Assembly: GCF_013369485.1 (NCBI RefSeq)
Contig: NZ_JABWEB010000004.1
Coordinates: forward strand, 186,001-250,000
Length of the DNA: 64,000 nucleotides
Source of the DNA: Massilia sp. BJB1822
GTDB taxonomy: Bacteria > Pseudomonadota > Gammaproteobacteria > Burkholderiales > Burkholderiaceae_D
Direction: 5' to 3'
Shown: one piece after another, positions 49,700 to 58,360 of the stretch
Position numbering within the stretch: position 1 is the first letter of the stretch
How the letters are laid out: each line of letters starts with the position of its first letter
Translations under genes and position numbers: made by a program
Notes under the pieces: generated by a model
Seen by the model: only the letters and a program-made list of their open reading frames with translations
Told to the model about the DNA's origin: nothing
Databases searched by the model: none

Positions 49700-50683
49700 A
49701 TGAAACTGGCAACCCTGAAAGACGGCACGCGCGACGGCCAGCTGGCCATCGTCGCGCGCGATCTCAAAACGGCCGTGCTGGCCGACGGCATCGCCGCCAC
49801 CCTGCAGCGCGCGCTCGACGACTGGGCCTTTATCGCGCCCCAGCTCGACGAATTGTCGCGCCAGCTCAACGAGGGCAGGGCGCGCCGCAGCTTCGACTTC
49901 GACCCGCAGCGCTGCATGGCGCCGCTGCCGCGCGCCTACCAGTGGGCCGACGGCTCGGCCTATGTCAACCATGTGGAACTGGTGCGCAAGGCGCGCAAGG
50001 CCGAGATGCCGGCCGCGTTCTGGGAAGACCCGCTGATGTACCAGGGCGGCAGCGACGATTTCCTTGGTCCCTGCGACGATATCGTGCTGCGCCATGAGGA
50101 GTGGGGGCTGGACTTCGAGGCCGAGGTGGCCGTCATCACCGGCGATGTGCCGATGGGCGCCACGGCCGACCAGGCGCAGCAGCAAATCCGCCTGCTGACC
50201 CTGGTCAACGATGTCTCGCTGCGCAATCTGATTCCCGAGGAACTGGCCAAGGGCTTCGGCTTCCTCCAGTCCAAGCCGGCCACCAGCTTTGCCCCCGTGG
50301 CGCTGACGCCGGACGAGCTGGGCGAAGCCTGGCAGGACAGCAAGCTGCATCTGCCGCTGCGCTCGGCCTGGAACGGCAAGCTGGTGGGCCAGCCGAATGC
50401 CGGCGTCGACATGGTGTTCAACTTTGCCCAGCTGATTGCCCACCTGTGCAAGACGCGCAATGCGCGCGCCGGCACCATCGTCGGCTCCGGCACGGTGTCG
50501 AACCAGGATGCCAGGAAAGGCTATTCCTGCATCGCCGAGCAGCGCTGCCGGGAAACCATTGCCGACGGCAAGCCCAGCACGCCGTTCATGGGTTTCGGCG
50601 ACACCATCCGCATCGAGATGCTCGATGCCGACGGTAAATCGCTGTTCGGCGCCATCGAGCAGCGGGTGTGCGCGGCAGCCTGA
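49700..50683 (+). CDS. Fumarylacetoacetate hydrolase family protein
   Basis: A 327-residue FAH-fold metalloenzyme. The metal-binding region reads FEAEVAVITGDVP with two acidic ligands, followed by LVNDVSLRN (Asp), and the C-terminal block has GSGTVSNQD and GFGDTIRIEM. It hydrolyses C-C or related bonds in catabolic acyl-pyruvates; the exact substrate is unknown. N-terminal domain MKLATLKDGTRDGQL is the FAH N-terminal type. 138 bp before flhB. Confidence 0.93.
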   Translation: MKLATLKDGTRDGQLAIVARDLKTAVLADGIAATLQRALDDWAFIAPQLDELSRQLNEGRARRSFDFDPQRCMAPLPRAYQWADGSAYVNHVELVRKARKAEMPAAFWEDPLMYQGGSDDFLGPCDDIVLRHEEWGLDFEAEVAVITGDVPMGATADQAQQQIRLLTLVNDVSLRNLIPEELAKGFGFLQSKPATSFAPVALTPDELGEAWQDSKLHLPLRSAWNGKLVGQPNAGVDMVFNFAQLIAHLCKTRNARAGTIVGSGTVSNQDARKGYSCIAEQRCRETIADGKPSTPFMGFGDTIRIEMLDADGKSLFGAIEQRVCAAA

Positions 50684-50708
50684 GATTGTTTCTAATTTGC
50701 AATAAAAT

Positions 50709-50738
50709 GGAACAGGGTGGGGAAAACCCGCCTGTTCC
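50709..50738. other. Inverted repeat in the flhB upstream region
   Basis: GGAACAGG and CCTGTTCC enclose a GGG/CCC inner stem with GAAAA loop. No T run follows on the plus strand, so it is probably not a terminator for the FAH gene; it might be a leader hairpin or regulator site for flhB. Confidence 0.4.
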
Positions 50739-50821
50739 GCCGATGGCCGCCATGGCCTAGAAGCAATAATGTCTCCTGCCAGGCCGCCGGGTGTCCGCGC
50801 CGGCCTTACCAGGAGCAGTAG

Positions 50822-52000
50822 ATGGCTGAAGACAGCGAAGCCGAAAAGACCGAACCCGCGTCACAGAGGCGCCTCGAGCAGGCGCGCGAAGAAGGCGACG
50901 TTCCCCGGTCGCGCGAAGTGGCGACTTTTACCGTGCTGATGGCGGCGGGCGCCGGCCTGTGGCTGACCGGTTCCGGCCTGGTGCGGCAATTGAGTGCGGC
51001 CCTCGTCTCCGGCCTGTCGCTGACGCGCGAGCAAGTCTTCAATCCCGATGTGCTGATCACCCGCATTCTGGTCGATGTGGTGCAGGTTATCGTCGCCTGC
51101 CTGCCGCTGGCGGTGGCGGTGATGATCGTGGCCCTCGCTTCGCCCTTGCTGGTGGGCGGCTGGCTGTTCAGCGGCAAGGCCGTCACCCCGAATTTCATGA
51201 AGCTCAATCCGATCAACGGCTTGGGCAATCTCGTCTCCAAGAATGCGCTGGTAGAGCTGGTCAAAGCCATCCTGAAAACCCTGATCGTGGCCGCCGTCGC
51301 CTGGCTGGTGGTGCTCAAGCAGAAGGAGGCCGTGTTCGGCCTGGTCAACGAGCCGCTCAAGCTGGGCAGCGCCCACCTGCTGGATATGCTGGCCATGAGC
51401 TTCCTCTTCATCGTCGGCGCGCTTGGCTTCATCGCCGCCATCGATGCGCCTTACCAGATGTGGCATTACGCCAACAAGCTGAAGATGACGCGCCAGGAAC
51501 TGATCCAGGAATCCAAGGAGTCGGACGGCAATCCCCAGATCAAGGGCAAGATCCGCCAGCTGCAGCGCGAGATGGCCAAGCGCCGCATGATGGCCGAGGT
51601 GCCGACCGCCGACGTGGTGGTGACCAACCCGACCCATTTCGCCGTCGCGCTCAAATACGTCGATGGCGCCGGCGGCGCGCCGAAGGTGGTGGCCAAGGGC
51701 ACCGACGCGGTGGCGGCCAAGATCCGCGAACTGGCCAAGGAACACAAGGTGGCGATCCTGGAAGCGCCGGCTCTGGCCCGCGCGCTGCACAAGCATACCG
51801 AGATCGGCGACGAGATTTCGCCGCGCCTGTATGCCGCCGTGGCCGAAGTGCTGGCCTACGTCTTCCAGCTGCGCGCCTACCGTCCGGGCGGCCAGTATCC
51901 GGACCGTCCGCGCAAACTCGAGGTGCCGGACGATATGGACCCGCTGCATCCAGCCTATCAACAAGCGCAAGCACAAAACAATACGGGAGCTAATCCATGA
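50822..52000 (+). CDS. flhB: Flagellar export protein FlhB
   Basis: A 392-residue component of the flagellar type III export gate. Opens with EKTEPASQRRLEQAREEGDV; four transmembrane helices follow (about 30-210). The autocleavage site Asn269-Pro-Thr-His is present, releasing the cytosolic switch domain that controls hook-to-filament specificity. Stop overlaps the flhA start by 4 bp (ATGA). First gene of this flagellar run. Confidence 0.97.
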   Translation: MAEDSEAEKTEPASQRRLEQAREEGDVPRSREVATFTVLMAAGAGLWLTGSGLVRQLSAALVSGLSLTREQVFNPDVLITRILVDVVQVIVACLPLAVAVMIVALASPLLVGGWLFSGKAVTPNFMKLNPINGLGNLVSKNALVELVKAILKTLIVAAVAWLVVLKQKEAVFGLVNEPLKLGSAHLLDMLAMSFLFIVGALGFIAAIDAPYQMWHYANKLKMTRQELIQESKESDGNPQIKGKIRQLQREMAKRRMMAEVPTADVVVTNPTHFAVALKYVDGAGGAPKVVAKGTDAVAAKIRELAKEHKVAILEAPALARALHKHTEIGDEISPRLYAAVAEVLAYVFQLRAYRPGGQYPDRPRKLEVPDDMDPLHPAYQQAQAQNNTGANP

Positions 52001-54105
52001 ACAGCCTGAAACTGCCCGCCTGGCTGAGCGGCATGAACCTGTCCGGCGCCGCCGGCAAGAGCCTGGCCGCGCCGATCCTGATCATCATGCTGCTGGCGAT
52101 GATGATCCTGCCGCTGCCGGCCTTTGTGCTCGACCTGTTCTTCAGCTTCAATATTGCGCTGTCCATCATCGTGCTGCTGACCAGCCTGTACACCGTCAAG
52201 CCGCTCGACTTCATGGCCTTCCCCACGGTGCTGCTGGTGTCGACCATGCTGCGCCTGTCGCTGAACGTGGCCTCGACCCGCGTCGTGCTGACCGAGGGCC
52301 ATACCGGCGCCGATGCAGCCGGCAAGGTGATCGAAGCCTTCGGCCACTTCCTGATCGGCGGCAATTACACGGTCGGCATCGTGGTCTTCGTGATCCTGAC
52401 CATCATCAACTTCGTGGTCGTGACCAAGGGCGCCGGCCGGATCGCCGAAGTGGGCGCGCGTTTCGCCCTGGATGCGATGCCGGGCAAGCAGATGGCCATC
52501 GACGCCGACCTGAACGCCGGCCTGATCGGCGAACCGGAAGCGCGCCGCCGCCGCAACGAGGTGTCGCAGGAAGCCGAGTTCTACGGCGCCATGGACGGTG
52601 CCTCCAAATACGTGCGCGGCGATGCCATCGCCGGCATCATGGTGACCATCATCAATATCGTCGGCGGCCTGCTGGTCGGTCTGATCCAGCACGATATGGC
52701 CTTCGGCGACGCGCTCAAAAACTACACTCTGCTGGCCATCGGCGACGGCCTGGTGGCGCAAATTCCTTCGCTGGTGATCTCGATCGCGGCTGGTATCGTG
52801 GTCTCGCGCGTGGCCAGCGACAGCGATATCGGCACCCAGGTCATCGGCCAGCTGTTCGGCAAGCCGCAGGTGCTGTACATCACGGCCGCCATCATCGGCG
52901 GCATGGGCCTGATTCCTGGCATGCCGAATCTGGTCTTCCTGCTGCTGGCGGCGGCCCTGGGCGGTTCCGGCTACATGATGGCCAAGCGCGCCAAGGAGCA
53001 TGCCGAAGCGCCCGAGGCGGAAGCGGCGGCGGCTGCCGGCGGCGCCCAGGCGGCGGCGCCGGAACAGGAAGAGGCCAGCTGGCAGGATATCCTGCCGGTC
53101 GATACCCTCGGCCTGGAAGTGGGCTACCGTCTGATCCCGCTGGTGGACAAGGCCCAGGGCGGCGAGCTGCTCAAGCGCATCAAGGGCATCCGCAAGAAAT
53201 TCGCGCAAGAGGTGGGCTTCCTGGCGCCGCCGGTGCATATCCGCGACAATCTGGAACTCAAGCCTTCCGCCTACCGCATCGCGCTGAAGGGCGTGGAAGT
53301 GGGCGCGGGCGAAGCCTTCAACGGCCAATTCCTGGCCATCAATCCGGGCATGGCCTCGGGCACCCTGCAAGGCATGGAAACCACCGACCCGGCTTTCGGC
53401 TTGCCCGCCGTATGGATCGACGCCGCTCAGCGCGATGAGGCGCAGAGCATGGGCTATACCGTGGTCGATGCCGGCACCGTGGTGGCGACCCACCTGAACC
53501 ACCTGATCACCACCCACGCTTCCGAGCTGCTGGGCCGGGCCGAGGTGCAATCCCTGCTCGACCATCTGGGCAAGGATTCGCCCAAGCTGGTGGAAGACCT
53601 GGTGCCGAAAATGATCTCGCTGTCGGGCTTGCAGAAAGTGCTGCAGAACCTGTTGGCCGAGGGCGTGCACATCCGCGATATGCGCACCATCATCGAAACC
53701 CTGGCCGAGCATACGCCACAGACCCAGGATCCGAACGATCTGACCGCCCTGGTGCGCATCGCGCTCGGCCGCGCCATCGTGCAGCAGCTGTTCCCGAATG
53801 GCGGCGAGCTGTCGGTGATGACCTTGGATAACCGCCTGGAGCGCCTGCTGATGCAAGCCTTGTCGACCGGCGGCGAAGCCGGCATCGAACCGGGCCTGGC
53901 CGACACCATCGCCCAGCAGGCTAATGCCGCGGCCCAGCAGCAGGAAGCGCTGGGCCTGACGCCGGTGCTGCTGGTGCCGGGACCGTTGCGTGCCTTGCTG
54001 TCGCGCTTCCTGCGCCGCGCGCTGCCGCAGCTGAAGGTGCTGTCGCATGCCGAAATTCCGGAAACCAAGACCATCCGCGTCACGGCCCTGGTCGGCGCCG
54101 GCTAA
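51997..54105 (+). CDS. flhA: Flagellar export protein FlhA
   Basis: A 702-residue export gate ring protein. Eight transmembrane helices in the first 330 residues include the FHIPEP-type loop (PLDFMAFPTVLLVSTMLRLSLN, core FPTVLLVSTMLRLSLNVAST) and MAIDADLNAGLIGEPEARRRR. The cytosolic nonameric domain follows. Translationally coupled to flhB. In most relatives flhF follows directly, but here a Rpn gene lies between. Confidence 0.97.
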   Translation: MNSLKLPAWLSGMNLSGAAGKSLAAPILIIMLLAMMILPLPAFVLDLFFSFNIALSIIVLLTSLYTVKPLDFMAFPTVLLVSTMLRLSLNVASTRVVLTEGHTGADAAGKVIEAFGHFLIGGNYTVGIVVFVILTIINFVVVTKGAGRIAEVGARFALDAMPGKQMAIDADLNAGLIGEPEARRRRNEVSQEAEFYGAMDGASKYVRGDAIAGIMVTIINIVGGLLVGLIQHDMAFGDALKNYTLLAIGDGLVAQIPSLVISIAAGIVVSRVASDSDIGTQVIGQLFGKPQVLYITAAIIGGMGLIPGMPNLVFLLLAAALGGSGYMMAKRAKEHAEAPEAEAAAAAGGAQAAAPEQEEASWQDILPVDTLGLEVGYRLIPLVDKAQGGELLKRIKGIRKKFAQEVGFLAPPVHIRDNLELKPSAYRIALKGVEVGAGEAFNGQFLAINPGMASGTLQGMETTDPAFGLPAVWIDAAQRDEAQSMGYTVVDAGTVVATHLNHLITTHASELLGRAEVQSLLDHLGKDSPKLVEDLVPKMISLSGLQKVLQNLLAEGVHIRDMRTIIETLAEHTPQTQDPNDLTALVRIALGRAIVQQLFPNGGELSVMTLDNRLERLLMQALSTGGEAGIEPGLADTIAQQANAAAQQQEALGLTPVLLVPGPLRALLSRFLRRALPQLKVLSHAEIPETKTIRVTALVGAG

Positions 54106-54174
54106 GCGGGCGGATACGCCCGGGGTTTGCGCCAGTCGGCCTTGCTGCGGCAGCGGCGGGGCTAGACTGGGGCC

Positions 54175-55185
54175 ATGCCTGCCCCGTCGCGCCATGATTA
54201 CGATACGCCCTGGAAGGATGCGTTGACGCGCTACCTGCCGGACTTCCTCGCCTTTTATTTTCCGGCGGCGCATGCCGCTATCGACTGGACACGGCCCCAC
54301 GTCTTCCTCGACCAGGAGCTGGCGCAGATCTGCCACGACAGCGCCCTGGGGCGGCGCCTGGCCGACAAGCTGGTGCGCGTCCATTTGCGTGAAGGCGGGG
54401 AGCAGTGGGTGCTATTACATCTGGAGGTGCAGGCGGGGCGCGACGGCAGCCTGGCCGAGCGCGTCTTCACCTGCAATTACCGCAGCTATGAACGCTACCG
54501 GCGGCCGGTGGCCAGCCTGGTGCTGCTGGCTGACCGCAGCCCGCGTTGGCGGCCGCAGCAGTTTTGCTATCGCCTGCTGGGCAGCGAGATGCGCCTGCAG
54601 TTCGCGCTGGCCAAGCTGCTCGATTACGTGCCACGCCTGCCGGGCTTGCTAAGTGAAGACAATCCCTTTGCCTTGGTGACGGCGGCCCACCTGATGGCGC
54701 AGCGCAGCCGTAAGCAGCCGCTGCTTGCTTATGCCGGCAAGCGTTATCTGATTCGCCTGTTGTTCCGGCGTCAGTGGGATAGGCGGCGTATCATGGATTT
54801 GCTGCTGGTGATCGACTGGATATTGTGCCTGCCAGCCGAACTGGAGCTTGAGTTGCGCAGCGATATTCGGGAAATGGAAGGAGAAAATGCCATGCCATAC
54901 GTATCGTCATTTGAAAGAATAGGGCGCCAGATTGGGTTGCAAGAGGGGCGTCAAGAAGGGTTGCGGGAAGGGCTGCGGGAAGGGCGGCAGCAAGGATTGC
55001 AGCAAGGGCAGGCTGAACTGCTGGGCTGGCTGCTGACGCGGCGTTTCGGTGTCTTGCCGCCAGCGGCGCAAAGCCGCCTGGAGCGGGCCAGCGCCGCGCA
55101 ATTGCTGGCCTGGAGCGAGAGCCTGCTCGATGCGGCGACGCTGGACGAGGTGTGGGGCCGGGAAGAGGGGGAGGCGGCCCCCTGA
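54175..55185 (+). CDS. Rpn-family recombination-promoting nuclease (PD-(D/E)XK), DUF4351 tail
   Basis: A 336-residue accessory protein. N-terminal Rpn/PDDEXK nuclease region: YDTPWKDALTRYLPDFL, LADKLVRV (candidate Asp64) and LLHLEVQ (Glu83-x-Gln85). C-terminal tail about 240-336: a heptad-like stretch of G-[LR]-[QR]-EG repeats (253-275), then a DUF4351 block (LLGWLLTRRFGVLPPAAQ). It is lodged between flhA and flhF, with 69 bp and 114 bp of flanking spacer, and lacks any flagellar role that I know. An internal start may produce the tail alone. Confidence 0.85.
   Translation: MPAPSRHDYDTPWKDALTRYLPDFLAFYFPAAHAAIDWTRPHVFLDQELAQICHDSALGRRLADKLVRVHLREGGEQWVLLHLEVQAGRDGSLAERVFTCNYRSYERYRRPVASLVLLADRSPRWRPQQFCYRLLGSEMRLQFALAKLLDYVPRLPGLLSEDNPFALVTAAHLMAQRSRKQPLLAYAGKRYLIRLLFRRQWDRRRIMDLLLVIDWILCLPAELELELRSDIREMEGENAMPYVSSFERIGRQIGLQEGRQEGLREGLREGRQQGLQQGQAELLGWLLTRRFGVLPPAAQSRLERASAAQLLAWSESLLDAATLDEVWGREEGEAAP
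54878..54894 (+). promoter_or_regulatory. Internal ribosome-binding site and start inside the Rpn gene
   Basis: AAGGAG (54878-54883), 8 nt, then in-frame ATG at 54892 (Met240 of the nuclease). Spacing and strength are better than at most starts in the window. The product would be the C-terminal 97 residues. Confidence 0.6.
54892..55185 (+). CDS. Possible intragenic antitoxin (C-terminal Rpn product, 97 aa)
   Basis: In-frame, starting at Met240, with its own strong Shine-Dalgarno (AAGGAG, 8-nt spacing). It would contain the repeated coiled segment and DUF4351, without the nuclease. In E. coli rpn genes a similar C-terminal small protein from an internal start blocks the toxic nuclease; the same arrangement is inferred here from sequence alone. 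Confidence 0.5.
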   Translation: MPYVSSFERIGRQIGLQEGRQEGLREGLREGRQQGLQQGQAELLGWLLTRRFGVLPPAAQSRLERASAAQLLAWSESLLDAATLDEVWGREEGEAAP

Positions 55186-55299
55186 AATGCGGGGTGTTTC
55201 GGCACTTGTTCGAGTGATGGTTTCTCCTGTGCATCGTGAATAATTTCACCATGAGAATTGAGTCGCTAACTGGCGGCGCATCGTGACACAGGAGCTGCA

Positions 55300-56793
55300 A
55301 TGAACGTCAAAAAATTTACCGCACCCACATCGCGTGAGGCTTTGCGCAAGGTGCGCGAGGCTCTCGGCCCCGACGCGGTGATTTTGTCCAACCGCCAGGC
55401 CGATGGCGTGGTCGAAATCCTCGCCCTGGCCAATGACGATGCCGCCTCTCTTGCGATGCCGCCGGGCGATTCGCCGATGGCCGCCCCGGCTCCGCGCCTG
55501 GAGCTGCCCGCCGTGCAGGACTTTGCCGCCGAACTGCAGCCGGCCCTGGCCGCGCGCGCCAGCAGCCTGGCTGCTGCCGCGACCGCCGCGTTTGGCGCCG
55601 CCACCGCTGCCGGAGCCGCTGCACCTGCCGCTGCGGCGCCAGCGCCCCGCCCGCAGCCGCGCGTGCCGGCCGGCGCCGCCGCCGCAGTGCCGGCCCGTCC
55701 CGCCGCGCCGCAGGGCAGCGCGCCGCGCGCCCCGGCCAATGCAGCGCCGCCGGCGCCGGCCGCGCCTGCCCTCGATATGGAGCGCATTTCCGCCCTGGTG
55801 GCCGATGCCGTGGCCTCGGCCAAGGCCAATGCCGCCGCCGAGATGAGCGGCATGATGAACGAGATCCGCGCCATGCGCGGCATGATGGAAACCCAACTGG
55901 CCGAGCTGTCCTGGGGCGCCACCCAGCAGCGCGATCCGCAGAAAACGGCGGTGCTGCGCGAGATGCTGGGCGCCGGTTTTTCGGCCACGCTGGCGCGCTA
56001 CCTGATCGACAAGCTGCCGGCCGGCCGCGACGGCGCCGCCAGCCTGCACTGGATCAAGACGGTCCTGGCGCGCAATATCAGCGCCATGGCCAATGAGCAG
56101 GCGCTGATCGAGCAGGGCGGCGTGTTCGCCCTGGTCGGTCCCACCGGCGTCGGCAAGACCACCAGCACCGCCAAATTGGCGGCGCGCTGCGTGATGCGCC
56201 ACGGTCCGGAAAAACTGGCCCTGATCACCACCGACGCCTACCGTATCGGCGCCCACGAGCAGCTGCGCATCTACGGCAAGATCCTGGGCGTGATGGTGCA
56301 CTCGGTCAAGGATGAAGCCGACCTGCGCATCGCCCTCAAGGAACTCAAAAACAAGCACACCGTGCTGATCGATACCGTCGGCGTCAGCCAGCGCGACCAG
56401 ATGGTGACCGAGCAGGTCGCCATGCTGCAGGGCGTGGACGCGAATGTGAAGCGCCTGCTGTGCCTGAACGCCACGGCGACCCAGGAAACCCTGAGCGAAG
56501 TGGTGCGCGCCTACCAGGGCAGCGGCCTGGCCGGCTGCATCATGACCAAGCTCGACGAAGCGGCCTCGCTGGGCAATGTGCTCGACGTGCTGATCCGCCA
56601 GAAACTCAATCTGTTCTACGTCTCCAACGGTCAGCGCGTGCCGGAAGACCTGCATCTGGCCGACCCGGCCCAGCTGGTCGAGCGCGCCTTCCGCCGCGAG
56701 AGCAGCAGCCGCCAGGTGGCCGATGCCGACCTGCCCCTGCTGATGGCCGCGGCCGGCGGCGACACCCTGGCGCGCGAGGTGCATCTTGGCTAA
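55300..56793 (+). CDS. flhF: Flagellar biosynthesis GTPase FlhF
   Basis: A 497-residue SRP-type GTPase that sets flagellar number and polar site. N-terminal MNVKKFTAPTSREALRKVRE, an Ala/Pro-rich linker (about 60-165), then the NG domain: G1 VGPTGVGKTTSTAKLA (around residue 280), DTVGVSQRDQM and TKLDEAASLGN. Stop overlaps the flhG start by 8 bp, so translation is coupled. Linker codons are strongly GC-biased. Confidence 0.96.
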   Translation: MNVKKFTAPTSREALRKVREALGPDAVILSNRQADGVVEILALANDDAASLAMPPGDSPMAAPAPRLELPAVQDFAAELQPALAARASSLAAAATAAFGAATAAGAAAPAAAAPAPRPQPRVPAGAAAAVPARPAAPQGSAPRAPANAAPPAPAAPALDMERISALVADAVASAKANAAAEMSGMMNEIRAMRGMMETQLAELSWGATQQRDPQKTAVLREMLGAGFSATLARYLIDKLPAGRDGAASLHWIKTVLARNISAMANEQALIEQGGVFALVGPTGVGKTTSTAKLAARCVMRHGPEKLALITTDAYRIGAHEQLRIYGKILGVMVHSVKDEADLRIALKELKNKHTVLIDTVGVSQRDQMVTEQVAMLQGVDANVKRLLCLNATATQETLSEVVRAYQGSGLAGCIMTKLDEAASLGNVLDVLIRQKLNLFYVSNGQRVPEDLHLADPAQLVERAFRRESSSRQVADADLPLLMAAAGGDTLAREVHLG

Positions 56794-57604
56794 CTTCAAT
56801 TTCGACCAGGCCGAAGGCCTGCGCCGCATGCTGGCGGGGCCGCAGCCGCGCATCATCACCTTCCTCTCGGCCACGCCGCGCGACGACAAGGGTTCCATGC
56901 TGGTCAATCTGGGCGCCTCGCTGGCGCGCGCCGGCAACGATGTGGTGCTGGTCGATGCCTGCGACAGCGAACACGGGGTGGCCTCGCGCCTCGGCCTGGA
57001 CGGCGGCGCGCGCCTGCTCGACGTGGCGCGCCAGCAATGCGCGCTGAATGAAGTGATCCAGCACGCGCCGCAAGGCTTCGGCGTGGTCTCGATGACGGGC
57101 GGCGAAGCGCGCCGCGGCCCGGACGAAGGGCGCCGCCTGGCCAAGGCCTTCGACGTGCTGGCCAAGCAGACCGGCATCCTGGTGGTCGACGGCGAGTTCG
57201 ATGGCGAGGCCTTCCCGGTGCCCATCATGGCCAGTTCCGAGATCGTGGTGCAGGTGTCGAACAGCGCCGAATCGATCAAAAATGCTTATCTAATGATTAA
57301 GCGTCTGAGCCATGAACTGGGCCGGCGCCCCTTCGGCATCCTGGTAACCGGTGCGACAGAGGCCGAAGCGAGGTTGGTTTACGATAATATGGCGCAGGCG
57401 GCAAGCCGTTACCTGGCCGTGAACCTGGTTTCCATGGGTTCCGTGCCGGCCGACGAGTATCTGCACCGCGCAGCGCGCCTGGGGCGCGCGGTGGTTGACG
57501 CATTCCCGCTGGCCGGTGCTTCGGTCGCGTTTCGTCAGCTGGCTGGCCGCTTTGCGCTGGCTGCTGCGCCGTCCTTATCCACGGGGAGCAACAGCCATTT
57601 TTAG
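56786..57604 (+). CDS. flhG: Flagellar number regulator FlhG/FleN (MinD/ParA type)
   Basis: A 272-residue SIMIBI ATPase-like protein that acts with FlhF on flagellar number. The fold is recognised from VNLGASLARAGNDVVLVDAC, VVDGEFDGEAFPV and the C-terminal helices. The P-loop is degenerate: residues 28-38 read SATPRDDKGSM, where the deviant Walker A Gly-Gly-x-Gly-Lys-(Thr/Ser) would lie. Lys35 may correspond to the catalytic Lys, but the Gly-rich part and the first Lys are gone. Lies between flhF and fliA. Confidence 0.9.
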   Translation: MANFNFDQAEGLRRMLAGPQPRIITFLSATPRDDKGSMLVNLGASLARAGNDVVLVDACDSEHGVASRLGLDGGARLLDVARQQCALNEVIQHAPQGFGVVSMTGGEARRGPDEGRRLAKAFDVLAKQTGILVVDGEFDGEAFPVPIMASSEIVVQVSNSAESIKNAYLMIKRLSHELGRRPFGILVTGATEAEARLVYDNMAQAASRYLAVNLVSMGSVPADEYLHRAARLGRAVVDAFPLAGASVAFRQLAGRFALAAAPSLSTGSNSHF

Positions 57605-57628
57605 TGTTCAAGAACAAAACTAGAATTT

Positions 57629-58360
57629 ATGTACACGGTCAAAGGGAAGGTGGACAAGGATTCGCTGCTGACGGAGCATATGCCCTTGGTCAAGCGCCTG
57701 GCCCACCATATGAAGGCAAAATTGCCGCCCAGCGTAGAAGTGGATGACCTGGTACAGGCAGGAATGATCGGCTTGCTCGATGCGATCAACCGCTACGAAG
57801 AAACCCATGGTGCCCAGTTTGAAACCTATGCGGTGATGCGCATCCGCGGCGCCATGCTGGACGAATTGCGCAGCAGCGACTGGATGCCGCGCAGCATGCG
57901 CCAGGATATGCGCAAGATCGAAAGCGCCATGTCCACGCTGCAGCAGCGCCTGGGCCGGCCGCCGAGCGAATCGGAAGTGGCGAAGATGCTCAAGCTCTCG
58001 CTCTCCGACTACCAGGAAATGCTGTCCGAAGGCGGCGGCCACCAGCTGGTGTACTACGAGGATTTCCACGACGAGGACGGCAACGACAGCTTCCTCGACC
58101 GCTATGCCCACGACGAGGACGCCGATCCGCTGCGCGCCTTGCTCGACACCGACTTCCGTCAGGCCGTGATCGATGCCATCGATGCGCTGCCGCCGCGCGA
58201 GAAGATGCTGATGGGCCTGTATTACGAGGAAGAATTGAATCTGAAAGAAATCGGCGCGGTGATGGGAGTCTCCGAATCGCGCGTATCGCAACTGCATACC
58301 CAGGCCGTGGCACGGCTGCGGGCGACTTTGAGGGAGCAGGCATGGACTGGGCCAGCGTAA
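57629..58360 (+). CDS. fliA: Flagellar sigma factor FliA (sigma-28)
   Basis: A 243-residue sigma-70-family factor: region 2 (LVKRLAHHMKAKLPPSVEVDDLVQAG start), regions 3 and 4 with GAVMGVSESRVSQLHTQAVARLR. It directs late flagellar genes such as flgM, for which a matching promoter lies at 60815-60841. Overlaps motC by 19 bp. Confidence 0.96.
   Translation: MYTVKGKVDKDSLLTEHMPLVKRLAHHMKAKLPPSVEVDDLVQAGMIGLLDAINRYEETHGAQFETYAVMRIRGAMLDELRSSDWMPRSMRQDMRKIESAMSTLQQRLGRPPSESEVAKMLKLSLSDYQEMLSEGGGHQLVYYEDFHDEDGNDSFLDRYAHDEDADPLRALLDTDFRQAVIDAIDALPPREKMLMGLYYEEELNLKEIGAVMGVSESRVSQLHTQAVARLRATLREQAWTGPA

Noticed and set aside
50709-50738. Terminator after the FAH-family gene
   Set aside because: The hairpin is real but no T run follows in the direction of transcription; listed only as an inverted repeat.
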